From: Paraburkholderia sp.
GTDB lineage: Bacteria > Pseudomonadota > Gammaproteobacteria > Burkholderiales > Burkholderiaceae
Reading direction: 5' to 3'
DNA: 64,000 nucleotides
Assembly (NCBI RefSeq): GCF_004298475.1
Contig: NZ_SCRP01000002.1
Span: forward strand, 62,001 to 126,000
How positions within the stretch are numbered: position 1 is the stretch's first letter; every line of letters begins with the position of its first letter. The notes under the pieces were generated by a model. The model saw only the letters and a list, made by a program, of their open reading frames with translations. It searched no databases and was not told the DNA's origin. The translations under genes were made by a program, and so were the position numbers. Shown here piece by piece: positions 1 to 8,808 of the stretch.

Positions 1-2
1 CG

Positions 3-1196
3 GCCCGGGCCATGCGCGAAGTCAGCAACAGCACGGCCGCGACCGTGCAGTCCTCGCAACAGACCATCGAAGCATCGCTCGCCGATATTCATGGGCTCGT
101 TGAAGGCGTGACCGTCATTGAAAGCCAGATCAGTGCGCTGCGCAGCGCGCTCGCGCATGTCTCGAAGGTATCCGAGGAAATCTCGCTGATCGCGCGCCAA
201 ACCCAGCTTCTCGCACTCAACGCCGCCATCGAGGCCGCGCGCGCCGGCGAATCGGGCAAGAGCTTCGCCGTTGTCGCGTCCGAGGTGAAGAACCTCTCGG
301 CGAAAACGGCGCTGGCCACCGGCCAGATCGAGAAGACGCTCGCGGAACTCACGCAGCAGACCGAACAGCTCATCGCCGAAGGTGCGACGAACACCGAGCG
401 CGCACATCGCGTACGCGAAGGCACGCACTCCATCGGCTCGGCGATGCAAAGCACCGGCGTCGCGATCACGCAACTCGACGAGCACGCCGGCCAGATCGCC
501 CAGCTCACCAGCGAAATCGAGGAAAAGTGCGACGGGCTCGAAGCGCAGGTCGCGGAGATGGCGAACGGCGTCGAGGATTCGAGCCGCAATTTTGTGCAGG
601 CCAAGGATCAACTCGGGCGCCTGCTGGACGTATCGGAGACGCTGATCGAATTGAGCGCGGCGACGGGCGTCGAAACCGAGGACACGCCCTTCGTCGAGGT
701 CGTGCAGCGCGGGGCGGCGCAGGTCGGCAAGCTGTTCGAGAAGGCCGTTGCGCGCGGCGAAATCAGCGAGGCGGATCTCTTCGACACCGACTACGTGCCG
801 GTGCCCCACACGAATCCGCAGCAGCACATCGCACGCTTCACCGGCTTCGCCGACCGTGTGCTGCCCGAGATCATCGAGCCGCTCCTCGAGTTCGATTCGC
901 GCGTGGCATTCTGCGTCACGATCGACCCGCACGGTTATATCCCGACGCACAATCGCAAGTTCTCGATGCCGCAGCGCGACGATCCCTTGTGGAACGCCGC
1001 GAATTGCCGCAATCACCGCATCTTCAGCGATCGTGCCGGCGTCGCTGCGGGCTCGCATACGAAGCGGTTCCTGTTGCAGACCTACCGGCGCGATATGGGC
1101 GGCGGCAACTTTGTGATGATGAAGGATGCGTCCGCACCGATCTTCGTGAACGGGCGGCATTGGGGCGGTTTCCGCATGGGCTACCGGCTCCAATAA
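3..1196 (+). CDS. Methyl-accepting chemotaxis protein, 5'-truncated by the window edge
   Basis: The frame is open to the left edge, so the N-terminal sensor, membrane and HAMP parts lie outside the window. The first third contains the conserved MCP signalling hairpin tip (QTQLLALNAAIEAARAGE, then FAVVASEVKNLS), which in this family contacts CheA and CheW. Behind a short coiled coil, roughly the last 150 residues form a separate domain with the pattern HGYIPTHNRKFS, a CRNHRIF segment and a final GGFRMGY motif. That resembles Cache/PAS-like modules found at the C-terminus of some cytoplasmic or atypical chemoreceptors. No C-terminal CheR/CheB-tethering pentapeptide is visible. The chemoreceptor call is firm; the ligand and the nature of the C-terminal domain are inference. 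Confidence 0.9.
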   Translation, partial: ARAMREVSNSTAATVQSSQQTIEASLADIHGLVEGVTVIESQISALRSALAHVSKVSEEISLIARQTQLLALNAAIEAARAGESGKSFAVVASEVKNLSAKTALATGQIEKTLAELTQQTEQLIAEGATNTERAHRVREGTHSIGSAMQSTGVAITQLDEHAGQIAQLTSEIEEKCDGLEAQVAEMANGVEDSSRNFVQAKDQLGRLLDVSETLIELSAATGVETEDTPFVEVVQRGAAQVGKLFEKAVARGEISEADLFDTDYVPVPHTNPQQHIARFTGFADRVLPEIIEPLLEFDSRVAFCVTIDPHGYIPTHNRKFSMPQRDDPLWNAANCRNHRIFSDRAGVAAGSHTKRFLLQTYRRDMGGGNFVMMKDASAPIFVNGRHWGGFRMGYRLQ

Positions 1197-1227
1197 CGGC
1201 AACAGAAGGCCACAGAAGGCAGCAGAA

Positions 1228-1270
1228 ACGCAAACGGCGCGCGGCCGGTTAAGCCGCGCGCCGTTTGCGT
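1228..1270 (+). terminator. Strong hairpin downstream of the chemoreceptor gene
   Basis: A perfect 18-bp stem (1228-1245 with 1253-1270) encloses a 7-nt loop and lies 31 bp after the stop codon. There is no clear U tract, so it may act as a terminator or as a 3' stabilising hairpin. Confidence 0.7.
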
Positions 1271-1546
1271 TACGTCAGGGAATCTCAGCCGGAGCCCCGG
1301 AAAATCCCGAAGCGACTTTTCCCTCTTCGCTCAGAAATCCTGAATGATACGCCCGTCAACCTGACGACGCGTGATCCACCCCTCCCTCCGGTACAGCGTC
1401 GACATCCCCGCCTTGCCTGTCATTATCCCGACAATTTAATTGCATAGTATTGCGAAACATTGTCGCGCAGGCGTTCAATCGCCGACGACCAAACCCAACC
1501 TGTGCTGCGCACCGTGAGCGCGTCACACTTTGATCCGTAATTCGAC
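1271..1546 (+). promoter_or_regulatory. Upstream region of the phospholipase C gene
   Basis: No gene is seen here. The stretch becomes AT-richer around 1430-1460 (TTTAATTGCATAGTATTG), a likely place for the phospholipase promoter. No clear operator was recognised. Confidence 0.3.
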
Positions 1547-3781
1547 ATGAACAGCAGACGTGATTTCCTGAAGCTCGCCGGTACCGGTGCAGCCGCAACG
1601 GCCACCCTTGCTGGTATTCCTGCCTCGATTCGCCGTGCACTCGCAATCCCGGCGAACAACTCGACGGGCACTATCCGCGACGTTGAGCACGTCGTGATTC
1701 TGATGCAGGAGAACCGCGCGTTCGATCATTATTTCGGCACGCTCAAAGGCGTGCGCGGCTTTGGTGATCGCTTCACGATTCCGCTGCCGGACGGGCGTCG
1801 CGTATGGCAGCAGGCACGCGATAACGGCGCGCTGTTGACGCCGTACCACCTCGACGGTGCGGCCAATAATGCACAACGAACCACGGGCGTTCCGCACACG
1901 TGGGCAGATAGTCAGGACGCGTGGGATGGCGGCCGAATGGCAAACTGGCCGAAATCGAAAACTGATACGTCGATGGGGTATTTCAAGGAGCAGGAAATCC
2001 CATTTCAGTTCGCACTCGCAAACGCGTTCACGCTCTGCGACGCGTACCACTGCGGGATGCACACGGGAACGGATGCGAATCGCTCGTTCCACCTCACGGG
2101 GACCAACGGCGCGACCGCAGTCAACGCCGCATTTGTGAACAACGAATGGAATGCGCTCGAAGGTCTCCCCGGGACTGAGGATACCGGGTTCACGTGGACG
2201 ACCTACGCAGAACGCCTGGAGGCGGCCGGTGTCAGCTGGATCTGCTACCAGAACATGCCCGACGAATGGGGCGACAATTTGCTGGGGGCATTCGTATCGT
2301 TTCGGCGTGCGAATCTGAAATCGGGCTTTCCGGTTTCGAGCGGCGGCGCACCGGGCAACCCTTACTGGATCACGAGCCAGCCGCTGCCATACCATGCTTA
2401 CGACGGCGCAACGGACAATGCGAAGACGCCTCTTTACAAGGGAATCGCCAATACGCTGCCAGGCGCATCACCGGACGAATATCTGAATGCCTTTCGCCGC
2501 GACGTGCTCGAAGGACGATTACCGCAAGTCTCGTGGATCAATGCCCCATCGATTTATTGCGAGCATCCGGGGCCGTCGAGTCCCGTGCAGGGCGCGTGGT
2601 TCATCCAGGAGGTGCTGGACGCACTCACTGCGAATCCCGAGGTCTGGAGCAAAACTGTGCTACTGATCAACTACGACGAGAACGACGGCTATTTCGATCA
2701 CGTACCGTCCCCCTCCGCGCCATCGCGCAATCCGGACGGTACGCTGGCGGGTAAATCGACATTGCCTGACGAAGCCATGGCGTTCGAATATTTCTCACAG
2801 CCGGCTCCTGCCGGCAGCACGTTACAGCCCAAACCGGACGGACGGGTGTTTGGTCCAGGGCCGCGCGTGCCGCTATTCGTCGTGTCGCCATGGAGCCGGG
2901 GCGGATGGGTCAATTCGCAGGTGTTTGATCACACGTCCGTGCTGCGCTTCCTCGAAATGCGCTTTGGTGTGAACGAGCCAAACATTAGCCCTTATCGTCG
3001 CGCGGTATGCGGCGATCTGACGACCGCGTTCAACTTTCGGACACCCAATACCGAGCGGTTACCCGAGCTGACGGGACGTGGCACGCGCGCGGCCGCCGAC
3101 CAACTGCGCGACGCGCAGGCTGCGCTACCTGACGTGCCCTTGCCTGTCGATACGAGCTTGCCCATCCAGGCAACCGGACTTCGACCATCGCGAGCGCTGC
3201 CGTACGAACTGCACACCAGCGCGCGCGTCGCCGCTTCAGGCATGGTCGAACTGCGCTTCGCGAACTCCGGCAAACAGGCCGCCGTGTTCCACGTGTACGA
3301 CCGCCACAATCTCGGAAGGCTCCCGCGACGCTACGTTGTCGAGGCCGGGAAAACGTTGGATGACACATGGAACGCAGGACGAGACAACCAGGGACGCTAC
3401 GATCTATGGGTGCTCGGCCCCAACGGTTTCCACCGGCAATTCACAGGCGATACCGGTCATCTATCCGGTGCGACACCGAATCCGGAGATTCGGGTCTGCT
3501 ATGACATCGCAAACGGCGACATCTACGTTGACCTCATCAACCGGGGAACAGCACCGTGTACGTTCACTGTCGAGTCGCTGGCCTATCGCCGCGACGGACC
3601 GTGGACCATGACTATCGATGCGCAGGCGCAATCGTTGTTGCACTGGCAACTAGCCGACAGCGGCCGATGGTACGATTTCGCGGTACGTAGCGACAGCGAC
3701 CCATTGTTCCGTCGTCGTTTCGCTGGACGCGTGGAAACGAGTACGGATTCGATTAGCGATCCCGCAATGGGTATGTCGTGA
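1547..3781 (+). CDS. plcN: Tat-exported phosphocholine-specific phospholipase C
   Basis: This 744-residue protein belongs to the bacterial phosphoesterase/phospholipase C family (PlcH/PlcN of Pseudomonas and Burkholderia), which hydrolyses phosphatidylcholine or sphingomyelin to release phosphocholine. It opens with a twin-arginine signal (RRDFLKLAG at residues 4-12, then an Ala/Thr-rich hydrophobic stretch), as expected for Tat export. The metal/phosphoesterase core shows MQENRAFDHYFGTLKGVRGF near residues 57-76 and LINYDENDGYFDHV near residues 370-385. The last 200 residues fit the two small C-terminal domains of this family (DUF756 type). Burkholderiaceae often carry several paralogues, so the exact paralogue letter is uncertain. 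It stands alone, without a plcR-type chaperone next to it. Confidence 0.9.
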   Translation: MNSRRDFLKLAGTGAAATATLAGIPASIRRALAIPANNSTGTIRDVEHVVILMQENRAFDHYFGTLKGVRGFGDRFTIPLPDGRRVWQQARDNGALLTPYHLDGAANNAQRTTGVPHTWADSQDAWDGGRMANWPKSKTDTSMGYFKEQEIPFQFALANAFTLCDAYHCGMHTGTDANRSFHLTGTNGATAVNAAFVNNEWNALEGLPGTEDTGFTWTTYAERLEAAGVSWICYQNMPDEWGDNLLGAFVSFRRANLKSGFPVSSGGAPGNPYWITSQPLPYHAYDGATDNAKTPLYKGIANTLPGASPDEYLNAFRRDVLEGRLPQVSWINAPSIYCEHPGPSSPVQGAWFIQEVLDALTANPEVWSKTVLLINYDENDGYFDHVPSPSAPSRNPDGTLAGKSTLPDEAMAFEYFSQPAPAGSTLQPKPDGRVFGPGPRVPLFVVSPWSRGGWVNSQVFDHTSVLRFLEMRFGVNEPNISPYRRAVCGDLTTAFNFRTPNTERLPELTGRGTRAAADQLRDAQAALPDVPLPVDTSLPIQATGLRPSRALPYELHTSARVAASGMVELRFANSGKQAAVFHVYDRHNLGRLPRRYVVEAGKTLDDTWNAGRDNQGRYDLWVLGPNGFHRQFTGDTGHLSGATPNPEIRVCYDIANGDIYVDLINRGTAPCTFTVESLAYRRDGPWTMTIDAQAQSLLHWQLADSGRWYDFAVRSDSDPLFRRRFAGRVETSTDSISDPAMGMS

Positions 3782-3871
3782 CGGTGCGGTGATGCTGCGA
3801 AAGTGATTTCTGCGTCAGACTTGAAACACCCATGCGGCATTCACTTTCAGCCCATTGCGCTCGATGCATTG

Positions 3872-3909
3872 CGTCTGAAGCAGGGTATGCGCACGCCCTG
3901 CTTCAGACG
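3872..3909 (-). terminator. Terminator hairpin at the end of the pot operon
   Basis: A perfect 14-bp stem (3872-3885 with 3896-3909) and 10-nt loop overlap the stop codon of the last permease gene. The remaining 90 bp to the convergent phospholipase gene hold no gene. Confidence 0.65.
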
Positions 3910-4721
3910 GCCAACGCCATACGCTTGCGCTCCGCGCGCTGCATAAAGTAGTTGCCCACCACGACGCCGATCGTCACAACGAGAATAAAGAGCGTTGCGA
4001 GTGCATTCATCTCCGGATTCAGGCCCAGACGCACGCGCGAGAACACGACGAGCGGCAGCGTCGTCGAACCCGGGCCGGACAGGAACGCGGACAGCACGAG
4101 GTCGTCGATCGAGAGCGTGAACGACAGCAGCCAGCCCGCGGCCAGCGCCTGCGAAATAAGCGGCAGCGTAATCGTGAAGAACACCTTGAACGGCGTCGCG
4201 CCGAGGTCGAGCGCAGCCTCTTCGAGCGACGGGTTCAGTTCGCGCACGCGCGACTGCACGATGATCGCCACGTACGAGATGCAGAGCATCACGTGGCCGA
4301 TCCAGATCGTGAATACGCCGCGCCCTGCGGGCCAGCCGATCAGCTTGCCCATTTCCACGAACAGCAGCAGCAGCGAAATGCCCTGAATGACTTCGGGGAT
4401 CACGAGCGGCGCATTGATCATGCCGGTGTAGAGTGTAAAGCCGCGAAAACGCCCCATGCGTGCGAGCACGAAGCCCGCCCACGTGCCGATCACGACCGAA
4501 GCGAACGCGGTCATCAAACCGATGCGCAGCGATAGCCATGCGGCGGCGATGAGTTCGTCGTCGGTGACGAGCGCCTGATACCAGCGTATCGAGAAGCGCG
4601 TCCACACCGTCACGAGTTTCGACTCGTTGAACGAGAAAACAATCAGGCTGATGATCGGGATGTAGAGAAACGCGAAGCCGAGGCCGAGCGCGATGTACCG
4701 CAAAACCGGATTGGTTTTCAT
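3903..4721 (-). CDS. potI: Putrescine/spermidine ABC transporter permease PotI
   Basis: Inner-membrane permease of a polyamine importer (272 residues). It begins MKTNPVLRYIALGLG and has about six hydrophobic segments; the EAALDLGATPFKVF segment is the EAA loop that docks on the ATPase. An upstream extension of the frame exists, but the ATG at 4721 overlaps the TGA of the preceding permease by 4 bp (ATGA), so I take that start. It is the last gene of the minus-strand operon potF-potG-potH-potI. Substrate specificity for putrescine is inferred from the binding protein and from the PotFGHI-like order. Confidence 0.92.
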   Translation of the reverse strand: MKTNPVLRYIALGLGFAFLYIPIISLIVFSFNESKLVTVWTRFSIRWYQALVTDDELIAAAWLSLRIGLMTAFASVVIGTWAGFVLARMGRFRGFTLYTGMINAPLVIPEVIQGISLLLLFVEMGKLIGWPAGRGVFTIWIGHVMLCISYVAIIVQSRVRELNPSLEEAALDLGATPFKVFFTITLPLISQALAAGWLLSFTLSIDDLVLSAFLSGPGSTTLPLVVFSRVRLGLNPEMNALATLFILVVTIGVVVGNYFMQRAERKRMALAV

Positions 4722-5650
4722 CGGCCGCGGCCCTCCAGTTCCTTCGCCTGAAAATGCTGGAACAGCGCCATCGGCACAAGCAGCAGCAGCACCATCGCGC
4801 AGGTCACGGCGGAGGCCATCGGCCAGTCGGCGTTGTCGAAGAACTCGTTCCACATGACGCGGCCGATCATCAGTGTATTCGCGCCGCCGAGCAGTTCAGG
4901 AATCACGTACTCGCCCACCGCCGGAATGAACACGAGCAGACACCCCGCGATAATGCCGTTCTTCGACAACGGCAGCGTGATCTCGACGAACGCGCGCCAC
5001 GGCTTGGCGCCGAGATCGTAGGCGGCTTCGAGCAGCGTCAGATCCATCTTCACGAGATGGGCGTAAAGCGGCATCACGAGAAACGGCAGGTACGAATAAA
5101 CCATGCCGATATAAACAGCCGTGTTCGTGTGATAAAGCTCGATCGGCGCATGAATCAGCCCGATCGACATCAGAAAGTTATTCAGCAGCCCGTTGTTCTT
5201 GAGGATGCCGATCCACGCGTAGACCCGGATCAGGAACGAAGTCCAGAACGGCAGCATCACCGCCATCATCAGCACGTTGCGCGAGGCGGGATTCGAGCGG
5301 GCGATGTAGTACGCCATCGGGTAGCCGATCAAGAGACACAGCAGCGTCGAGATCGCGGCCACCATCACCGAATTGACGTACGTCGCGAAGTACAGGCTGT
5401 CCTGGAACAGGAACGCATAGTGCGACAGGTCGAGCGCAAGATGCACGACGCCGTCGGCAAACGCGACGAGTTCGGTATACGGGGGAATGCCGAGCTGCTG
5501 GTCCGCAAAGCTGATCTTCACGACCAGGATGAACGGCACGAGGAAAAACAGCAACAGCCAGATGAACGGTCCTGCCACGACCGCCGTACTGCCGGTCAGG
5601 TTGAAGCGCCTGATGGGCCAGCTTACGATTTTCTTCAGTACCACGCTCAT
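4718..5650 (-). CDS. potH: Putrescine/spermidine ABC transporter permease PotH
   Basis: First of two permease subunits of the polyamine importer (310 residues). A cytoplasmic N-terminus is followed by hydrophobic helices (for example VVAGPFIWLLLFFLVPFILV near residues 24-43). The EAA loop EAAYDLGAKPWRAF is present in the third quarter. It overlaps the upstream potG by 4 bp and the downstream potI by 4 bp, so the three genes are translationally coupled. With PotI it forms the membrane channel; PotG supplies ATP hydrolysis and PotF delivers substrate from the periplasm. Confidence 0.93.
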   Translation of the reverse strand: MSVVLKKIVSWPIRRFNLTGSTAVVAGPFIWLLLFFLVPFILVVKISFADQQLGIPPYTELVAFADGVVHLALDLSHYAFLFQDSLYFATYVNSVMVAAISTLLCLLIGYPMAYYIARSNPASRNVLMMAVMLPFWTSFLIRVYAWIGILKNNGLLNNFLMSIGLIHAPIELYHTNTAVYIGMVYSYLPFLVMPLYAHLVKMDLTLLEAAYDLGAKPWRAFVEITLPLSKNGIIAGCLLVFIPAVGEYVIPELLGGANTLMIGRVMWNEFFDNADWPMASAVTCAMVLLLLVPMALFQHFQAKELEGRGR

Positions 5651-6807
5651 GACGTCAGCACCACCCCTGCCGACGCGCTCCAGCGCACATAAACTTCGTC
5701 GCCCCAGCCGGGCGACTCGATCTCGGAGATGGCGAGGCTCGACACATTCGCGACCACGGTTTTGCCCGAATCGAGCTTGACGTGATAGAGCGAGTAGCCG
5801 CCCATGTACGCAACGTTCATGACGACGCCGCGTCCCCAGTTGTAGGTGCCTTCGGGCGGCTTGCGCGTGAGCGCGATGCGCTCGGGGCGCACCGAAATCG
5901 TCACCGGCATGCCGAGCGGGCCGGTAATGCCGTGGCTCACGTACAGACGCACGGACAAATCCGGCGAATCGACGTACACGTGATCGGGTTCGTCCTCGAC
6001 GACCGCGCCGCTGAAGAGATTGGTCGAGCCGATGAACTCCGCCGAAAAGCGGCTGTTCGGGAATTCATAGACCTCGTTCGGCGTGCCGAGCTGGACGATT
6101 TCGCCTTCGCTCATGACGGCGAGGCGCCCCGCCATCGTCATCGCCTCTTCCTGGTCGTGCGTGACCATGATGCAGGTCACGCCGACCTGGTCGAGAATGT
6201 TCACGAGTTCGATCTGCGTGCGCTGGCGAATCTGCTTGTCGAGCGCGGACATCGGTTCGTCGAGCAGCAGCAGCTTCGGACGCTTCACGAGCGAGCGCGC
6301 GAGCGCGACGCGCTGTTGCTGGCCGCCCGAAAGCTGATGCGGCTTGCGCTTCGCGTAGCGCGACATCTGCACGAGTTCGAGCGCCGCCGCGACGCGCTCG
6401 GTCAGCTCGCCCTTTTTCACGCCTTCCTGGCGCAGTCCGAACCCGACATTCGACTCGACCGTCATATGCGGAAAGAGCGCGTACGACTGGAACATCATGT
6501 TGACCGGCCGACGATACGGCGGCAGCGCCGCGAGATCTTCCCCGTCGATCAGGATCTTGCCCGAGGTCACGGTTTCGAGACCCGCGAGCATGCGCAGCAG
6601 TGTGGACTTGCCGCAGCCCGAGCTGCCGAGAAGCGCAAACAGTTCGCCCTTTTTGACCGAAAGGCTGACGTTCTTTACAGCGGCTGTCTCGCCGAACTTC
6701 TTGACGACGTCGATGACCTGCACGAAGTTATCCGCAGAAGTCCCTGCGGTGGATGAGCCCGAAGGCAGCGCACCGGTCGCAGCCGGCGCGCTCGATTGGT
6801 CACTCAT
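5647..6807 (-). CDS. potG: Putrescine ABC transporter ATP-binding protein PotG
   Basis: ATPase of the polyamine importer (386 residues). Walker A is LLGSSGCGKST near residues 58-68, the signature is LSGGQQQRVALARSL, Walker B is LLLLDEPMSALD, and the switch His follows in MVTHDQEEAM. The C-terminal 120 residues form a TOBE-type regulatory domain (ISVRPERIALT segment). The start at 6807 has a GAGAGA ribosome-binding site. It is separated from potF by about 100 bp containing a hairpin, which may set the ratio of binding protein to membrane complex. Confidence 0.94.
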   Translation of the reverse strand: MSDQSSAPAATGALPSGSSTAGTSADNFVQVIDVVKKFGETAAVKNVSLSVKKGELFALLGSSGCGKSTLLRMLAGLETVTSGKILIDGEDLAALPPYRRPVNMMFQSYALFPHMTVESNVGFGLRQEGVKKGELTERVAAALELVQMSRYAKRKPHQLSGGQQQRVALARSLVKRPKLLLLDEPMSALDKQIRQRTQIELVNILDQVGVTCIMVTHDQEEAMTMAGRLAVMSEGEIVQLGTPNEVYEFPNSRFSAEFIGSTNLFSGAVVEDEPDHVYVDSPDLSVRLYVSHGITGPLGMPVTISVRPERIALTRKPPEGTYNWGRGVVMNVAYMGGYSLYHVKLDSGKTVVANVSSLAISEIESPGWGDEVYVRWSASAGVVLTS

Positions 6808-6853
6808 GATTCTCTCTGCCCTGCCTTATCGCTGGACGGGTGTTGACGAACAA

Positions 6854-6878
6854 AGCCCCCGGCAGTGTGTCGGGGGCT
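6854..6878 (-). terminator. Hairpin between potF and potG (attenuator candidate)
   Basis: An 8-bp stem (6854-6861 with 6871-6878) and 9-nt loop are followed on the minus strand by TTTGTT. The position after the binding-protein gene fits partial termination or 3' stabilisation, which would give more PotF than membrane subunits. Confidence 0.6.
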
Positions 6879-6909
6879 CGGGGGAACAGGCTGGCGGTCG
6901 GGGCTCGCC

Positions 6910-8010
6910 TTAGCGGCCCGATTTGAACTCGGTCCACAGGCGCGTCTGCAGACGCTGGACCTCAGGCGGCAGCGGCTTGAGCAGGAACAGTGTCTTCAGG
7001 ACTTCCGGCGGCGGATAGACGGCCGGATCGTTCGCGATGTCCTTGTTCACGTACTTGCGCGCTTCTGCATTCGCGCTCGGATAGTAGACCGCGTTCGTGA
7101 TGGCGGCATGAACCTGCGGCGTCTCGATGTAGTTGATCCACTCGTGCGCGGCGTCCTTGTGCTGCGCGTCCTTCGGAATCACCATCACGTCGAACCAGAT
7201 CGGCGCGCCGCCCTTCGGGATGAAGTACTCGATCTTGTACGGCTTCTTCGCCTCGATCGTGCGGTGCTTGGCGATCACGACGTCGCCGGACCAGCCGTAG
7301 GCAAAGCAGATGTCGCCGCCGACCAGATCGTTGATATAACCCGACGAGTTGAACTGCGTGATGTACGGACGGATCTTCTTCATCATCGCGAGCGCGGCGC
7401 GATAGTCTTCGGGATTCGTCGACATCGGATCCTTGCCGATGTAGTGCAGCGCGGCCGCGAACATCTGGTCAGGCGCATCGAGCACGGAGACGCCACACGA
7501 CTTCAGCTTCGAAATGTTCTCCGGCTTGAAGAGGATGTCCCAGTTGTTGAGCGGCACGTCCTTGCCGAGAATCTGCTGCGCCTTGGTCACGTTGTACGCG
7601 AGGCCGGTCGTGCCGTACGCCCAGGGCACCGCGAACTTGTTGCCCGGATCCGCGCCCGCGACAAGCGCCATCAACTGGGGATCGAGGTACTTCAGATTGG
7701 GGATCTTCGACTTGTCGAGCGGCGCGAAAATGCCGGCGGCAATCTGCTTGCCCGCGTAGTTGCTGGTCGGCACAACGATGTCGTAGCCCGAATTGCCCGC
7801 GAGGAGCTTGGCCTGCAACGTGTCGTCGCTGTCGTAGTTGTCGTACTTGACCTTGATGCCGGATTGTCTGGTGAAGTTCGGAATCGTGTCGGAGGCGATG
7901 TAGTCGGACCAGTTGTACACGTTCAGTTGCGTATCCTTCGCCACCGACGCCACCCACGGCGCCGCGCAAAGCGCCAGCGCGGCCAGTCGTGTCACCACCT
8001 GTCTTTTCAT
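6910..8010 (-). CDS. potF: Periplasmic putrescine-binding protein PotF
   Basis: Extracytoplasmic solute-binding protein (366 residues) with an N-terminal Sec signal (VTRLAALALCAAPWVASVAK, cleavage near residue 25). The mature protein starts with the typical LNVYNWSDYIASDTIPNF segment, and EYFIPKGGAPIWFDVMVIP lies in the ligand-binding half. This pattern matches the PotF/SpuD/SpuE family for putrescine or spermidine. The start has a GGAGAA ribosome-binding site. It is the first gene of the operon. Whether the preferred ligand is putrescine or spermidine cannot be read reliably from sequence alone. Confidence 0.93.
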   Translation of the reverse strand: MKRQVVTRLAALALCAAPWVASVAKDTQLNVYNWSDYIASDTIPNFTRQSGIKVKYDNYDSDDTLQAKLLAGNSGYDIVVPTSNYAGKQIAAGIFAPLDKSKIPNLKYLDPQLMALVAGADPGNKFAVPWAYGTTGLAYNVTKAQQILGKDVPLNNWDILFKPENISKLKSCGVSVLDAPDQMFAAALHYIGKDPMSTNPEDYRAALAMMKKIRPYITQFNSSGYINDLVGGDICFAYGWSGDVVIAKHRTIEAKKPYKIEYFIPKGGAPIWFDVMVIPKDAQHKDAAHEWINYIETPQVHAAITNAVYYPSANAEARKYVNKDIANDPAVYPPPEVLKTLFLLKPLPPEVQRLQTRLWTEFKSGR

Positions 8011-8430
8011 TCCGTTCTCCGATCCTGGCCAGCCCGCGCCGGCCGTGTGCCTCGCATCATGCCGCGCCAGGCGCGGCCCCCCTGAGATTTACGAAACCTA
8101 CCATCAAACATGTTAGACGACAAAGAAAACGCCGCCCTGTCGCGCAAACGGGACAGCCCCGCGCAAGCGCCTGGTCTGAAGGTAAATCGCGCGCAATTTT
8201 AGCCCGTTCTGCGCACGTGTCCATCAAAAATTCGGTCCGTGCTGTTTTCGTGCGACGCGCCGCCCGGCGCGCGGCCTCGAAGCCCTGGCACAGCGGGCGC
8301 CGCCCTGCTACATCCCCGATATTTCTCGACAGAGCGACTGGCTCATGGACGAACCTTTCACACGGGCGCACACACCAAACGCGGGCAAGGCGCTGCATGC
8401 GTACCGGGCGATGCCAGTCGGGCTTCGGAA

Positions 8431-8508
8431 GCAATGAACCGGGCCCGCGCCGGTATCGGCTAACATAACGGGGTTTTCATCCGTGGACGGCCGGGCCCGG
8501 TTCATTGC
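8431..8508. repeat. 17-bp perfect inverted repeat in the potF / DUF1289 divergent region
   Basis: Arms 8431-8447 (GCAATGAACCGGGCCCG) and 8492-8508 are exact reverse complements, separated by 44 nt. The loop contains TAACAT and TAACGGGG, which could hold a -10 element for the downstream small gene. The rest of the 530-bp divergent region 8011-8542 holds no gene that I can support. Confidence 0.6.
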
Positions 8509-8542
8509 ACCGATGCTCGCCGCTCCATTCAAGGCTCCTTCG

Positions 8543-8746
8543 ATGGCATCCAACCTCCACGATCTTCCGGACAGCCCGTGCATAGGCGTCTGTTCCACCC
8601 TTTTCGACGAAATCTGCAAAGGCTGTGGCCGCACGGCGATGGAAGTCTCCAACTGGGTCTTCATGACCGACGAAGAGAAGCGTGCGGTTTGGGAACGCAT
8701 CGAGCGTGAAGGCACGGCAATGCGCTTCCAGAAAAACCGCACCTGA
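8543..8746 (+). CDS. DUF1289 family small Cys-rich protein
   Basis: A 67-residue protein with the DUF1289 signature: SPCIGVCSTLFDEICKGCGR followed by T..E, giving four conserved cysteines likely to bind a metal or Fe-S centre. The frame can be read from 8483, but the family normally begins just before the DLPDSPC segment, so the ATG at 8543 is preferred. Function is unknown. Such genes are widespread single-copy genes in proteobacteria. A bidirectional terminator separates it from the convergent ompW. Confidence 0.85.
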   Translation: MASNLHDLPDSPCIGVCSTLFDEICKGCGRTAMEVSNWVFMTDEEKRAVWERIEREGTAMRFQKNRT

Positions 8747-8762
8747 TTCGCAGCCCACGAAA

Positions 8763-8792
8763 AAAAAGCGCCGGACATAGCCGACGCTTTTT
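8763..8792. terminator. Bidirectional terminator between DUF1289 gene and ompW
   Basis: The stem pairs AAAAAGCG with CGCTTTTT and adds an inner 3-bp stem around a 6-nt loop. A-rich and T-rich flanks make it serviceable for both convergent genes. Confidence 0.8.
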
Positions 8793-8808
8793 GCATGGTG
8801 CGTGTGCC

